A stretch of 64,000 nucleotides of DNA from Halobacillus sp. Nhm2S1 (lineage in GTDB: Bacteria; Bacillota; Bacilli; Bacillales; Halobacillaceae): assembly GCF_019599545.1 (NCBI RefSeq), contig NZ_JAIEZV010000001.1, positions 310,001-374,000 of the forward strand, in the 5' to 3' direction. Both the position numbers and the translations under genes were made by a program. Below, one piece after another: positions 47,688 through 56,917 of this stretch. The notes beneath the pieces were generated by a model. The model made no database searches. It was not told where the DNA came from and saw only the letters and a list, made by a program, of their open reading frames with translations. Position 1 is the first letter of the stretch. Each line of letters starts with the position of its first letter.

Positions 47688-48410
47688 TTATTTCCCCCTC
47701 ACAATTGTTCCAATATTTTCGCCCATTACGGCTTTCTTGATGTTTCCGTCCTCTGTTATTGAGAATACCAATAAATCGATATCGTTGTCCATACATAATG
47801 ATGAAGCTGTAGAATCCATGACACCAAGACCCTCATTTAATACGTCCATGTAAGAGAGCTGATCGTATTTCACAGCATCTTCATTGACTTTAGGATCATC
47901 CGTGTACACGCCGTCTACATTGTTCTTCGCCATTAAAATCACATCCGCTTCCACTTCTGCGGCTCTTAAAGCAGCTGTCGTGTCAGTAGAGAAGTAAGGA
48001 TTCCCTGTCCCAGCCGCAAAAATGACGACGCGTTTCTTTTCTAAATGGCGGATCGCTTTTCTGCGGATATAAGGTTCCGCAACTTGTCTCATTTCAATGG
48101 AAGTTTGGACACGGGTCGGAATCCCTAAGTTTTCCAGACTATCCTGAAGAGCGAGGGAGTTCATGACCGTTGCCAGCATTCCCATATAATCAGCGTTTGC
48201 ACGATCCATCCCCATCTCGGCTCCTACTTTACCACGCCAGATGTTTCCACCTCCGACGACCACAGCGACTTCCACACCGAGTTCAGCCACTTCTTTGACC
48301 TGACGGGAGACTGATTTGATAATGCTGGGTTCTAATCCAAACCCTGCTTCTCCACTTAATGCCTCTCCACTTAGTTTTAATACGATACGACGATAGCGAG
48401 CAGTAGTCAT
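47688..48410 (-). CDS. pyrH: UMP kinase
   Basis: 240-residue hexameric UMP kinase of the bacterial amino-acid-kinase fold. [10 protein letters not shown] at the N-terminus and [11 protein letters not shown] carry the nucleotide-binding glycines; [20 protein letters not shown] is the UMP region. It supplies UDP for nucleotide synthesis. It lies between tsf (behind a terminator) and frr, as in most Firmicutes. Confidence 0.98.
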   Translation of the reverse strand: MTTARYRRIVLKLSGEALSGEAGFGLEPSIIKSVSRQVKEVAELGVEVAVVVGGGNIWRGKVGAEMGMDRANADYMGMLATVMNSLALQDSLENLGIPTRVQTSIEMRQVAEPYIRRKAIRHLEKKRVVIFAAGTGNPYFSTDTTAALRAAEVEADVILMAKNNVDGVYTDDPKVNEDAVKYDQLSYMDVLNEGLGVMDSTASSLCMDNDIDLLVFSITEDGNIKKAVMGENIGTIVRGK

Positions 48411-48484
48411 AGTAACCTCCCGTGTTATAACTATATTCCTCTACATTTTCTTGCACATCTGCAAATATGTAGCATGTTTGAAAA

Positions 48485-48511
48485 TAGGGAACACCGGCAG
48501 TGTCCCCTATG
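48485..48511 (-). terminator. Intrinsic terminator of tsf
   Basis: 11-bp stem (48501-48511 with 48485-48495, one G-T wobble on the minus strand) with a 5-nt loop, then TTTTC. Starts 12 bp after the tsf stop. Confidence 0.85.
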
Positions 48512-48522
48512 TTTCATAATCA

Positions 48523-49407
48523 TTATTTTTTAACTTGGTTCATAACTTCATCAGCAAAGTTTTCTTCGCGTTTTTCCATACCTTCTCCAACTTCGAAGCG
48601 ATCGAAACCAGTGATTTGTCCACCAGTAGATGCTACGAATTGTTTTACTTTCTGGTCTGGATCTTTAACGAAACTTTGGTCAAGAAGGCAGATTTCTTCG
48701 AAGAACTTGTTCAAACGGCCTTCGACCATTTTCTCAACGATGTTTTCAGGCTTGCCTTCATTCATCGCTTGAGTTTTAAGCATTTCACGCTCTTTATCTG
48801 CTTCTTCTTGTGGAATTTCGTCACGGGAAACGTAACGAGGGTTTACAGCGGCAACGTGCATCGCAACGTCTTTCGCTGCAGACTCATCTGTAGAGCCTTC
48901 AAGGACAGTCAACACACCGATGTTTCCGCCCATGTGAAGGTAAGCACCGAATGCATCGTTGTCAGTTTTTTCTTTAATTACGAAACGACGTAGGGAAATC
49001 TTCTCACCGATTTTCGCTACGCGTTCTGTGATATAGCTGCTAAGTACTTCTCCATCACCGTGAAGCTTCTGCTCTAGTGCTTCTTCTACTGTTGCAGGCT
49101 TCTGAGTAAGCAAGTGCTGACCAAGGTCTTTTAGCAAGTCTTTGAACTGGTCGTTCTTCGTAACGAAGTCTGTTTCACAGTTTACTTCGAAAAGTACAGC
49201 CGTGTTACCGGAAATTTCAATTGCAGCAGAACCTTCTGCAGCAATACGATCAGCTTTTTTAGCTGCCTTGGAAATTCCCTTCTCACGCAACCATTCCATT
49301 GCTTTATCCATGTCACCATCAGTTTCAGTAAGTGCTTTCTTACAATCCATCATACCAGCACCCGTTTTTTCACGAAGTTCTTTTACCATTTTAGCGTTTA
49401 CAGCCAT
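48523..49407 (-). CDS. tsf: Elongation factor Ts
   Basis: 294-residue nucleotide exchange factor for EF-Tu. The N-terminal UBA-like region has [18 protein letters not shown] and the core has [15 protein letters not shown], both signature segments. ATG at 49407 after AAGGAGG. It follows rpsB by 121 bp, with a terminator in between that probably allows partial readthrough. Confidence 0.98.
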   Translation of the reverse strand: MAVNAKMVKELREKTGAGMMDCKKALTETDGDMDKAMEWLREKGISKAAKKADRIAAEGSAAIEISGNTAVLFEVNCETDFVTKNDQFKDLLKDLGQHLLTQKPATVEEALEQKLHGDGEVLSSYITERVAKIGEKISLRRFVIKEKTDNDAFGAYLHMGGNIGVLTVLEGSTDESAAKDVAMHVAAVNPRYVSRDEIPQEEADKEREMLKTQAMNEGKPENIVEKMVEGRLNKFFEEICLLDQSFVKDPDQKVKQFVASTGGQITGFDRFEVGEGMEKREENFADEVMNQVKK

Positions 49408-49484
49408 TGTAAAGCCTCCTTATTAGTTGCATATAAGTATAGCTCTTGCGTTTCGGAACGCTTGAGCTGTTGTGGATTCTTTAA

Positions 49485-49520
49485 AAAAGGTGATAAAGGT
49501 ATACCCCCTTATCACCTTTT
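49485..49520 (-). terminator. Intrinsic terminator of rpsB
   Basis: 12-bp perfect arms AAAAGGTGATAA/TTATCACCTTTT (49509-49520, 49485-49496) with a 12-nt loop, then TTTAAAG, 8 bp after the rpsB stop. Confidence 0.85.
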
Positions 49521-49528
49521 GAACCTTC

Positions 49529-50266
49529 TTACTCTTGAGCAGCCTCTACAGCAGCTTCAGTTTCTTCCGTTGTTTCTGTTTCTTCCCCTTGTTTTGCTTC
49601 AAGGACAGCGTCTGCCATCTTAGAAGTCAACAATTTAACGGCACGGATTGCATCATCGTTTGCAGGGATGACATAATCGATTTCGTCTGGGTCACAGTTT
49701 GTATCAACGATACCTACAACTGGAATATTCAATTTGTGAGCTTCAGCAATCGCGATGCGCTCTTTACGAGGATCGATTACGAACATTGCGTCTGGAAGGC
49801 TCTTCATTTCTTTAATACCGCCTAGGAATTTAACAAGACGATCTTTTTCTTTAAGCATGTCGACCACTTCTTTTTTAGGAAGTACATCGAAAGTACCGTC
49901 TTCTTCCATGCGCTCAATGTCTTTAAGACGATTGATACGCTTGCGGATGGTTTCAAAGTTCGTTAGGGTACCACCCAACCAACGCTGGTTGATGTAATAC
50001 ATGCCACAACGAGTCGCCTCGTCACGAACTGTATCCTGAGCTTGTTTTTTCGTACCTACGAAAAGGATGTTACCGCCGTCAGCAGCGACCTCTTTTACGT
50101 AGTTAAATGCTTCATCAACCTTCTTCACTGTTTTTTGCAGGTCGATGATGTAGATCCCGTTACGCTCCGTGAAGATGTATTTTTTCATCTTTGGATTCCA
50201 ACGACGGGTTTGGTGTCCAAAGTGAACACCAGCTTCAAGTAGCTGTTTCATAGAAATTACAGACAT
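49529..50266 (-). CDS. rpsB: 30S ribosomal protein S2
   Basis: 245 residues with the S2 signatures [19 protein letters not shown] near the N-terminus and [20 protein letters not shown] near 190, and an acidic Glu/Thr/Ala-rich tail. ATG at 50266 after AGGAGGA. A strong promoter and structured leader precede it, consistent with ribosomal protein feedback. It follows the last gene of the fla/che operon. Confidence 0.98.
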   Translation of the reverse strand: MSVISMKQLLEAGVHFGHQTRRWNPKMKKYIFTERNGIYIIDLQKTVKKVDEAFNYVKEVAADGGNILFVGTKKQAQDTVRDEATRCGMYYINQRWLGGTLTNFETIRKRINRLKDIERMEEDGTFDVLPKKEVVDMLKEKDRLVKFLGGIKEMKSLPDAMFVIDPRKERIAIAEAHKLNIPVVGIVDTNCDPDEIDYVIPANDDAIRAVKLLTSKMADAVLEAKQGEETETTEETEAAVEAAQE

Positions 50267-50324
50267 GATAGTTCCTCCTGTTTGGTTTTTTTAGTATCCT
50301 CCGCCTCTTTCATCTTCTCTAGTG

Positions 50325-50355
50325 AACTCTAAAAAAGAGCAACCTCACTTGAGAA
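50325..50355 (-). promoter_or_regulatory. Structured leader of rpsB
   Basis: TTCTCAAGTGA (50355-50345) pairs with TCACTAGAGAA (50335-50325) with one mismatch, enclosing a second small stem CTCT/AGAG around a T loop. It lies in the about 110-nt leader between promoter and ribosome site and may mediate S2 feedback. Confidence 0.5.
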
Positions 50356-50386
50356 TCCAAAGGCGTGCGTATTGACACCGTCAGTA

Positions 50387-50415
50387 AATATATCATAACA
50401 CACGGGGGCATTCAA
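50387..50415 (-). promoter_or_regulatory. Promoter of rpsB
   Basis: -35 TTGAAT (50410-50415) and -10 TATATT (50387-50392) with a 17-bp spacer on the minus strand. The -35 overlaps the end of the swrB coding region. Confidence 0.65.
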
Positions 50416-50915
50416 GTTTTTTTCATAGGTTTTTGATGAATTTTGAGGAGTAATTCGATTTCCGTCTTCCCTTTGTCCATTTTTTTAGCAATTTGGTCTA
50501 TACTATACCCTTTTTCCTTCAATTCGAATACCTGTGAATGAAAAGACGGCTGATAGCTTTCCATTACATGCAGTCCAGGAGGGGAATAGCTGGATGAAGA
50601 ACCATTGGTTGTAATGATTTCCTTTTCAGAGTGGCCCTCTATTTCTTCTTCTTTGTTTTCCTTTTGAGAGCTGTGAAAATCAGAATAGCTATTCTTCTTC
50701 TCAATGAGGCTTTCCATCCGTCTATTCTCTTCTTTGATTTCCATTAAATACGATGTGAAGAGATCCTCAATTTCAGATGCTACTTGTTTTTGCCTAAGTT
50801 CGAGTTCTTCTGTCTTACGTACTTTATTCATCATAATGAATAGTGTAAAAAGCAGTACACCATCAATAATGAAGCTTGAGATCAATAAAAACACTGTCAT
50901 ATCTATCCACACCAT
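50412..50915 (-). CDS. swrB: SwrB-like swarming/flagellar protein (YlxL)
   Basis: 167 residues from the ATG at 50915, or 162 from the ATG at 50900; neither has a textbook ribosome site. There is one N-terminal membrane helix (VFLLISSFIIDGVLLFTLFIM), a coiled-coil stretch (about 32-75), a polar Ser/Glu-rich linker and a conserved C-terminal helix-turn-helix-like tail (ELKEKGYSIDQIAKKMDKG). Position between sigD and rpsB and overall layout match SwrB, which promotes hook-basal body completion and sigma-D activity. Confidence 0.8.
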   Translation of the reverse strand: MVWIDMTVFLLISSFIIDGVLLFTLFIMMNKVRKTEELELRQKQVASEIEDLFTSYLMEIKEENRRMESLIEKKNSYSDFHSSQKENKEEEIEGHSEKEIITTNGSSSSYSPPGLHVMESYQPSFHSQVFELKEKGYSIDQIAKKMDKGKTEIELLLKIHQKPMKKT

Positions 50916-51032
50916 TCATTTCTGATCCGATTTCCAGTCCATAACTAACACTACTGCAGACCATAATTTCACCCTGCACTAAGAAGGCCTAATTATCAAG
51001 GCATTCCTACATTCTTGTTAAAACAGCAGTTT

Positions 51033-51137
51033 TCAGCGCCTTTGACCTTTACGAATCTCAAATTCTGCAGGAAGGAAGCTTACAGATTCTACTTTATTGA
51101 GCGGAGACGGATCGATCCATTTCTTCAGCTCGACCGA
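51033..51137 (-). other. In-frame open segment after the sigD stop
   Basis: Directly after the sigD TAG the same frame stays open for 34 codons to a TGA at 51033. The predicted peptide includes VELKKWIDPSPLNKVESV and FLPAEFEIRKGQRR, which looks protein-like, but there is no usable start codon or ribosome site. It may be a gene relic or a readthrough tail. The rest of the 222-bp sigD-swrB gap shows nothing clear. Confidence 0.35.
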
Positions 51138-51914
51138 CTACACGGTAACAATTTCTTGCAAAGCACCTTTAAGCTTATAGATCGCTTTCGCATGAATTTG
51201 GGAGATCCGGGAGGTCGTCAATTCTAAAACTTGACCAATCTCCGTTAAAGTAAGCTCTTCATGATAGAAAAGGCTGATGACTAGTTGCTCCTTCTCGTTT
51301 AAGCGGTCGATCTCTCTCGCTAACTCTATGTAATTTTCTTTTTTGATTACCGTTTCTGAAGGAGTAGACGTTTGATCATCCGGGATTGCATATCCAATCC
51401 CTTCTTTATGATCCTCTCTTCCATCATTCGGTTTTTCTTCCATAGAGAGGACATTTGCAAAAAGAGAGTCCTTGACGGTTTCCTCTACCTCTTCTGAAGA
51501 TATGTGCAAGGCTTCGGCAATTTCGTTGGAACTTACGGGACGCTGGAACTCCTGCTCCAGCTTTTCTGTCATCTGTTCGATTTTTTTAGATCTGTCCCTT
51601 ACTGATCTTGGAAGCCAGTCTTCTTTTCTTAAACCATCCATGATCGACCCTCTGATACGGAAGGAGGCATACGTATCAAATTTGAGATCTCTTGTTCGAT
51701 CAAATTTTTTCAGTGCATCATAAAGGCCTAACATCCCTAAACTTCTCACGTCATCTTTACTTACGCTCTTCGGTAAGTGAGCGGAGATCCTCTGGACATG
51801 GTAGCTCACTAAATAGTCGTACTGCTGTACCAATTGATTTGCGGCCTCTCCATCCTGCTCATTTGTCCATAGATTCCACCACTGTTGTTCTTGAGGAGAT
51901 AAACAGCTGGCCAT
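51138..51914 (-). CDS. sigD: RNA polymerase sigma factor SigD (FliA/WhiG family)
   Basis: 258-residue sigma-28 factor for flagellin, motility, chemotaxis and autolysin genes. Region 2 has SLGMLGLYDALKKFDRTRDLKFDTYASFRIRG segments, region 3 EIAEALHISSEEVEE, and region 4 ends with the helix-turn-helix LTEIGQVLELTTSRISQIH. ATG at 51914 after GGGGAGGA. It lies near the end of the fla/che operon, as in B. subtilis, where its distal position limits expression. Confidence 0.97.
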   Translation of the reverse strand: MASCLSPQEQQWWNLWTNEQDGEAANQLVQQYDYLVSYHVQRISAHLPKSVSKDDVRSLGMLGLYDALKKFDRTRDLKFDTYASFRIRGSIMDGLRKEDWLPRSVRDRSKKIEQMTEKLEQEFQRPVSSNEIAEALHISSEEVEETVKDSLFANVLSMEEKPNDGREDHKEGIGYAIPDDQTSTPSETVIKKENYIELAREIDRLNEKEQLVISLFYHEELTLTEIGQVLELTTSRISQIHAKAIYKLKGALQEIVTV

Positions 51915-51958
51915 TCCAATCCTCCCCGTCCTTTAATTGTTTAATATTCTCAAACATC

Positions 51959-52249
51959 TCACGTGTCTTCATTTAATAATTCCCGCACCATTTTCGATGT
52001 TTCTACTGCATCCACATTCAATGATGATGCTGATTGAGCGGTGTCATGATTGTCTTCAGCTGTATCGCCCGGTGCTGTGATGAAACTCCAAAACGAACGA
52101 AACAAATAAGAGAGTATAAAAAAACTAAAAAAGCCTATGGTCCCTCTATTGATAGCTGTATCAAAAGTCGTCACTTGAGTGCTGATCGCAAATACAAAAA
52201 GAAAAGCAAACACAGCAGCCGATAAATTCCACAAAAGTGTTCCTTTCAT
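51959..52249 (-). CDS. Small membrane protein of unknown function, cheD-sigD interval
   Basis: 96 residues. Two or three hydrophobic helices (LLWNLSAAVFAFLFVFAIS, then GTIGFFSFFILSYLFRSFW) are followed by a polar acidic tail ending VRELLNEDT, probably cytoplasmic. The ATG at 52249 overlaps the cheD stop by one base with GGGGAG 9-11 bp upstream, so it is a real operon member. I do not recognise the family. B. subtilis has no gene in this interval, and the setting suggests a motility-linked role. Confidence 0.75.
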   Translation of the reverse strand: MKGTLLWNLSAAVFAFLFVFAISTQVTTFDTAINRGTIGFFSFFILSYLFRSFWSFITAPGDTAEDNHDTAQSASSLNVDAVETSKMVRELLNEDT

Positions 52250-52746
52250 CAAATGACACTCTCCCCTTGATTTACTTTCCTAATATGGAGGTCCATCGTT
52301 TCAGGATTAAATTCAATCGTACGTCCGCTCCTGCCGCCGACATCTTCCGCCAGAATCGGTATATTTAGGGTTTGAAGATTCTCTTTTACCGCATCCACGT
52401 TTCTCGGACCTATGCGCATCGTGTCACTGGAAGATGTGAACTGAAACATTTGCGCCCCGCCCGCCAATTTCGCTTTTAAACGGTAGCGGGAAGCTCCAGC
52501 AGAAATAAGAGCTGCAATCAAATCTTCAATCGCTGTGTCTGCGTATTTTGCTCTTTTCATCCCCTGGTTTCTAGCCAGGGAAGCCTCAGGGAGCATGACA
52601 TGAGCCATTCCCGCCAACCTTTTTAAGTCATCATAAAGGACAATTCCGACACAGGATCCAAGCCCTGAAGTCCGGATCACATCCGGAGAATGAACAATTC
52701 CCAAGTCTCCGATACCAATCCTCACAACCTGTCCTTCCTTAATCAT
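52249..52746 (-). CDS. cheD: Chemoreceptor glutamine deamidase CheD
   Basis: 165 residues. The catalytic Cys32 ([12 protein letters not shown]) and His49 (GMAHVMLPE) are present. CheD deamidates receptor glutamines and, in Bacillus, binds CheC and stimulates its CheY-P phosphatase. The start overlaps cheC by 8 nt. The adjacent cheC matches the known functional pair. Confidence 0.96.
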   Translation of the reverse strand: MIKEGQVVRIGIGDLGIVHSPDVIRTSGLGSCVGIVLYDDLKRLAGMAHVMLPEASLARNQGMKRAKYADTAIEDLIAALISAGASRYRLKAKLAGGAQMFQFTSSSDTMRIGPRNVDAVKENLQTLNIPILAEDVGGRSGRTIEFNPETMDLHIRKVNQGESVI

Positions 52747-53392
52747 CTACACACACTCCTAAGGAAGAAAAAATCTTCTGATAGGAGGGAGGGTCAGGAA
52801 AGAGGAAGAAATGACCTTCCAGGAATTCATCTTCTCTTCCTTCTCTATCCGTGAGAGAAGTCTTGATGACAATGGCTGCATCACTCACATGCGAGAGCTC
52901 AATTAAACCCGTGCTTAAAATAGCCCCGACCATATCTTGAGCTATTGATGGAACCGTAGATTGAAGCTCCAACTCTGTAAAATCGCAAAGCGCAGTAAGG
53001 TATGCACCTGATAGGATATTTCCTAATTCCCTCAAAGCGGAAAATGCCATTTCAGAATGATCCTCAAATCCTTGGGCGCTGCCGGTCATCAGCTCTACAA
53101 AGCGATGCGCTTGAGAAGGGGCCATGATAAAGAACATGGAGCCAGGAGCATCTCCCTCCATTCTTTGAAAGATGCTGACCATTTCTGTATCTGCTCCCCC
53201 GGCAAGGTCCATGACCTGATCAAAGTCCACAACTTCCACACCGGGGACATGCATCTCTATTTTCTTATGTAACAGATTCGATAGAGATGTTGCCGCATGG
53301 CCTGACCCAATGTTGCCGATTTCTTTTAGAACATCCAACTGAATTGGACTAAACCCTTCTGTGAAATTCCCTGAATTAGACATAAAGCTCAT
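52739..53392 (-). CDS. cheC: CheY-P phosphatase CheC
   Basis: 217 residues with both phosphatase motifs of the CheC/FliY family: [17 protein letters not shown] near residue 25 and [16 protein letters not shown] near 125, each supplying Glu and Asn. This dual-site form is the active CheC class that adapts with CheD. It overlaps cheW by 17 nt from this ATG (or 8 nt from the ATG at 53383); both starts have weak ribosome sites. Confidence 0.95.
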   Translation of the reverse strand: MSFMSNSGNFTEGFSPIQLDVLKEIGNIGSGHAATSLSNLLHKKIEMHVPGVEVVDFDQVMDLAGGADTEMVSIFQRMEGDAPGSMFFIMAPSQAHRFVELMTGSAQGFEDHSEMAFSALRELGNILSGAYLTALCDFTELELQSTVPSIAQDMVGAILSTGLIELSHVSDAAIVIKTSLTDREGREDEFLEGHFFLFPDPPSYQKIFSSLGVCVDD

Positions 53393-53843
53393 TCAACTCA
53401 TGGACATCATCTTTAGCGAGAACTTTTTCTAAGTTCAATAGAATAAACAGACGCTGCTCTCTTTTGGATACACCTTGGATATACTCAGCTTCTACGGTGC
53501 CTACCACTTCAGGTGGGGGTTCGATGCTTTCTTCTTCAAGGTCCAGGACGTCGTTCGCAGCATCCACGATTAAACCAACATTTATTTCATGGATTTGCAC
53601 GGTAATGATCCTTGTTGCATCCGTGTCATTCACTTCTTCAATCCCGAACCTCTCTCTCAAGTCAATGACTGGTGTGACGACCCCCCTCAAATTCAGAACA
53701 CCTTTTACAAATGATTTTGTGCCTGGGACACGAGTGATCGGCATCATTCGCTCGATGGAACCTACTAGATCAACCGGTACGGTGTATTCTTCATCATTGA
53801 TTTGAAAAACGATCACTTTCAGTTTTTTGTTATCTTCTGCCAC
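53376..53843 (-). CDS. cheW: Chemotaxis coupling protein CheW
   Basis: 155-residue single CheW domain (LKVIVFQINDEEYTVPVDLVG, then VLNLRGVVTPVIDLRERFG) that links receptors to the CheA kinase. ATG at 53843 after AGGGAGGG. Lies 18 bp after cheA within the operon. Confidence 0.97.
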   Translation of the reverse strand: MAEDNKKLKVIVFQINDEEYTVPVDLVGSIERMMPITRVPGTKSFVKGVLNLRGVVTPVIDLRERFGIEEVNDTDATRIITVQIHEINVGLIVDAANDVLDLEEESIEPPPEVVGTVEAEYIQGVSKREQRLFILLNLEKVLAKDDVHELNELYV

Positions 53844-53861
53844 TTTCTGTTCCCTCCCTTG

Positions 53862-55859
53862 TTACTTGATTAAAGCATTGCTGTCGAGGATTAAGGCTAC
53901 TTGACCATCTCCTAGAATTGTCGCACCAGAAATAGCGAAAGCACCGGATAAATAATCACCCAAAGACTTCAAGACGACTTCTTGCTGTCCAATAAATGAA
54001 TTGACGACAAGAGCGGCCATCTTTTCTCCTTTTCTCACGATTACGACGGAATAGTAATCCTCTTCTTCTAATTCTTCCGGTACACTCAGCACATCTTTTA
54101 AAAAGACGAGAGGTACCACTTTCCCGCGGAAGTCGATGACTTTTTTATTATGCGCATGCATAATTTCTTCCTTTTTTACAATGGCCGTTTCGATAATCGA
54201 TGAGAGCGGTACAGCGTATTTTTCTTTTTGGACTTCTACGAGCATGACGGAAATGATCGAAAGGGTGAGTGGAAGTTGAATGGAGAAGACACTTCCCTCA
54301 TCGGGTATCGAATCAACAGAAATGTTACCACCAAGGGACTCGATTGTGCTTTTTACTACATCAAGTCCGACCCCTCTGCCTGAAACATCAGAAATGGTAT
54401 CAGCTGTTGAAAAACCGCTTTCCATGATCAAATCGTACACTTGAGAGTCGGTCATTGACGCTGCCTGTTCATCTGTGACCACACGATTGTTTACCGCCTT
54501 TTGGACGACTTTGTCACGGGCTATACCACCGCCATCATCCGTTATTTCAATGAACACATGATTTCCACTATGGTATGCTTTCAGCTCCAGCTTACCCGTG
54601 GCAGGCTTTCCTTTGGCTTCCCTTTCTTCCGGTCCTTCAATGCCGTGATCGATCGCATTACGAATCAGATGAACGAGAGGATCACCGATTTCATCGATAA
54701 CGGTACGATCCAGCTCCGTTTCTGCGCCGACCACACTCAAATCGATTTTCTTATTCAGATCTTTAGAGAGCTGACGGACCATTCTGGGGAATCGATTGAA
54801 TACCTGCTCGACCGGGACCATACGCATGTTCAGGATAATGCTTTGCAGATCCCCGGAAATCCTTGTCATTCTTTCAACCGTTTCACGCAGTTCGGTGTGC
54901 TTCAGATCATCCGATATTTGCTCGAGGCGTCCCCGGTCAATAACAAGCTCCTCAAACAAGTTCATAAGAGCATCGAGTCGATCTATGTTAATTCGAATCG
55001 TTTTGTTCCCTACCTGCTTACCATCTTTTTCTTCTTTTTGAAGCGGCTTTTCTTGTGGAGCCATTTCTTTCTGCAGAGGGTTTGATTCCTCTTTCCTCTC
55101 TTCTGAAACTTGATAGAGATCAACATGCACAGATTCAATTTCGGATACCTTCTTAATTTGTTCCTCTATGTCCTCTGAAGAATCTTCCGTTACAAGCAGA
55201 ACATGGAAAGACGTTTCAAATTCTTCATTTTCCAAAGCTTCAACAGATGGGGATGACTTAATAACATCCCCTGCTTGCTCTAGGATTTCAAAAACCATAT
55301 AGACGCGTGCGGCTTTCAAAAGACAATCTTCTCTTAATTCCACTTTAATCTGGTAATTGTTTTTTCCTAGTTCACTAGATTGTTCCAGGGCTGCTTTTGT
55401 GTATTCATCAACCGAAAGCACGGGGGTAGATTCAGCCTTACGTGATGCAGCTGATTCCGAAACAAGGGCTGCTTCTCCCCCACCGTTTTCAATGGTTCTT
55501 AAAAGCTCGACGACCCTCTCGACGTTTCTTTCTCCAGATCCACCTTCTGAAATATCAATGACCATCGCTTCCAAATCATCAACTGAATCAAAAACGACAT
55601 CCAAAATACCTTCATCCACTTTCACCTTTTCATTCCGTACAGCATCAAGGACATTTTCCATTTTATGTGTCAGATTAGAAAGATCTTGATACCCCATCGT
55701 TGCTGACATGCCTTTTAATGTATGGGCAGACCTGAAGATTTCATTGACGATGGAAAGGTCTTGAGGGTTCTTCTCCAAACGTAATAGTTGGTCGTTGATG
55801 GATTGCAAGTGCTCTTTACTTTCATCAATAAAAACTTCCAAGTACTGATTGGTTTCCAT
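53862..55859 (-). CDS. cheA: Chemotaxis histidine kinase CheA
   Basis: 665 residues in the standard P1-P5 order. P1 HPt has phosphoacceptor His46 in RSAHTLKGMSATMGY; P2 (about 160-260) is the CheY/CheB-docking domain; P3 dimerisation helices follow; P4 has the N box LIRNAIDHGIE and G boxes DDGGGI and GRGVGLDVV; P5 is a CheW-like regulatory domain at the C-terminus. ATG at 55859 after AGGAGGTAG. It lies 4 bp from cheB. Confidence 0.98.
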   Translation of the reverse strand: METNQYLEVFIDESKEHLQSINDQLLRLEKNPQDLSIVNEIFRSAHTLKGMSATMGYQDLSNLTHKMENVLDAVRNEKVKVDEGILDVVFDSVDDLEAMVIDISEGGSGERNVERVVELLRTIENGGGEAALVSESAASRKAESTPVLSVDEYTKAALEQSSELGKNNYQIKVELREDCLLKAARVYMVFEILEQAGDVIKSSPSVEALENEEFETSFHVLLVTEDSSEDIEEQIKKVSEIESVHVDLYQVSEERKEESNPLQKEMAPQEKPLQKEEKDGKQVGNKTIRINIDRLDALMNLFEELVIDRGRLEQISDDLKHTELRETVERMTRISGDLQSIILNMRMVPVEQVFNRFPRMVRQLSKDLNKKIDLSVVGAETELDRTVIDEIGDPLVHLIRNAIDHGIEGPEEREAKGKPATGKLELKAYHSGNHVFIEITDDGGGIARDKVVQKAVNNRVVTDEQAASMTDSQVYDLIMESGFSTADTISDVSGRGVGLDVVKSTIESLGGNISVDSIPDEGSVFSIQLPLTLSIISVMLVEVQKEKYAVPLSSIIETAIVKKEEIMHAHNKKVIDFRGKVVPLVFLKDVLSVPEELEEEDYYSVVIVRKGEKMAALVVNSFIGQQEVVLKSLGDYLSGAFAISGATILGDGQVALILDSNALIK

Positions 55860-55863
55860 GGGA

Positions 55864-56913
55864 CTACCTCCTTTTATTTTGAAGAGATTCTACTATACTG
55901 CGACTGATTTCATTAAGTTTTTGGACCTCATCAGCAAGACCTGACTTCACGATTGCCTTTGGCATACCGTACACGATGCACGTACGTTCATCTTCCGCAA
56001 TCGTGAAGGCTTTTCTCCCTTTTTCCTTCATGGCGAGGATTCCTTCTAAACCATCGGATCCCATCCCTGTCATGATGACAGAGGTAATGGAGATGTCTGG
56101 TAGTTTGGCGATGGAAGAAAACATCACGTTGACGGAAGGTCTGTGACCATTGAGAGGCTCCGATTCATTTAACTGAATAAAAAGGCGCTGATGATGTTTT
56201 ACAACTTCCATGTGATACCCACCTGGAGCGATATAGGCAACCCCATTATGTACTTCCTCCATGTGTTCAGCTTCCTTCACTGAAATTTCAGACAGGCGAT
56301 CGAGACGAGAAGCTAAAGATTTTGTAAACCCCCTCGGCATGTGTTGAACCACTAAGACAGGAGCAGGAAGGCTTTTAGGAAGAGACCCCAAAACTTCCTG
56401 TAAAGCTCTAGGTCCACCTGTGGAAGTACCGATGGCAATCAGGTTGTCTTCCTCTTTCATATCTTCAGGAACTCGGACTCTTTCAGTGGAGCTTTCGGAC
56501 GGCGGCTTTACCTTGGCCTCCCCTGCAATAAGAACCTTACGGATGATATCTTTGTCTACTTTTTCCATGTCAAGAGAAATGGAACCAGATGGCTTCTGAA
56601 TAAAGTCGACGGCACCAAGGCTCATGGCTTTCATCGTGCTTTCTGCACCCTCCTGGGTCAGACTGGACACCATAACAACAGGGAGCGGAGAGTTTTCCAT
56701 GATCGCTTCTAATGCCTCTAAACCGTCCATCACCGGCATTTCTATATCCATCGTTACGACATCAGGACGTAAGTCAGCTAACTTATCCAGGCAGTCTTTT
56801 CCGTTTCTCGCAGTCCCGACTACATGAATCCGATGGTCTTTTTCTAAAATGTCCGTCAATACTCGCCTCATAAAGGCGGAATCATCGACTATTAATACCC
56901 TCATCTGTTTCAT
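55864..56913 (-). CDS. cheB: Chemotaxis methylesterase/glutaminase CheB
   Basis: 349 residues: an N-terminal receiver (Asp56 in VTMDIEMPVMDG is the phosphorylation site) and a C-terminal methylesterase with the Ser (IGTSTGGPRAL), His (VVQHMPRGF) and Asp (GMGSDGLEG) triad. The ATG at 56913 is chosen because GAGAGG lies 7 bp upstream; codons at 56934 and 56904 are alternatives. It resets receptor methylation during adaptation. Confidence 0.97.
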   Translation of the reverse strand: MKQMRVLIVDDSAFMRRVLTDILEKDHRIHVVGTARNGKDCLDKLADLRPDVVTMDIEMPVMDGLEALEAIMENSPLPVVMVSSLTQEGAESTMKAMSLGAVDFIQKPSGSISLDMEKVDKDIIRKVLIAGEAKVKPPSESSTERVRVPEDMKEEDNLIAIGTSTGGPRALQEVLGSLPKSLPAPVLVVQHMPRGFTKSLASRLDRLSEISVKEAEHMEEVHNGVAYIAPGGYHMEVVKHHQRLFIQLNESEPLNGHRPSVNVMFSSIAKLPDISITSVIMTGMGSDGLEGILAMKEKGRKAFTIAEDERTCIVYGMPKAIVKSGLADEVQKLNEISRSIVESLQNKRR

Positions 56914-56917
56914 CTCT

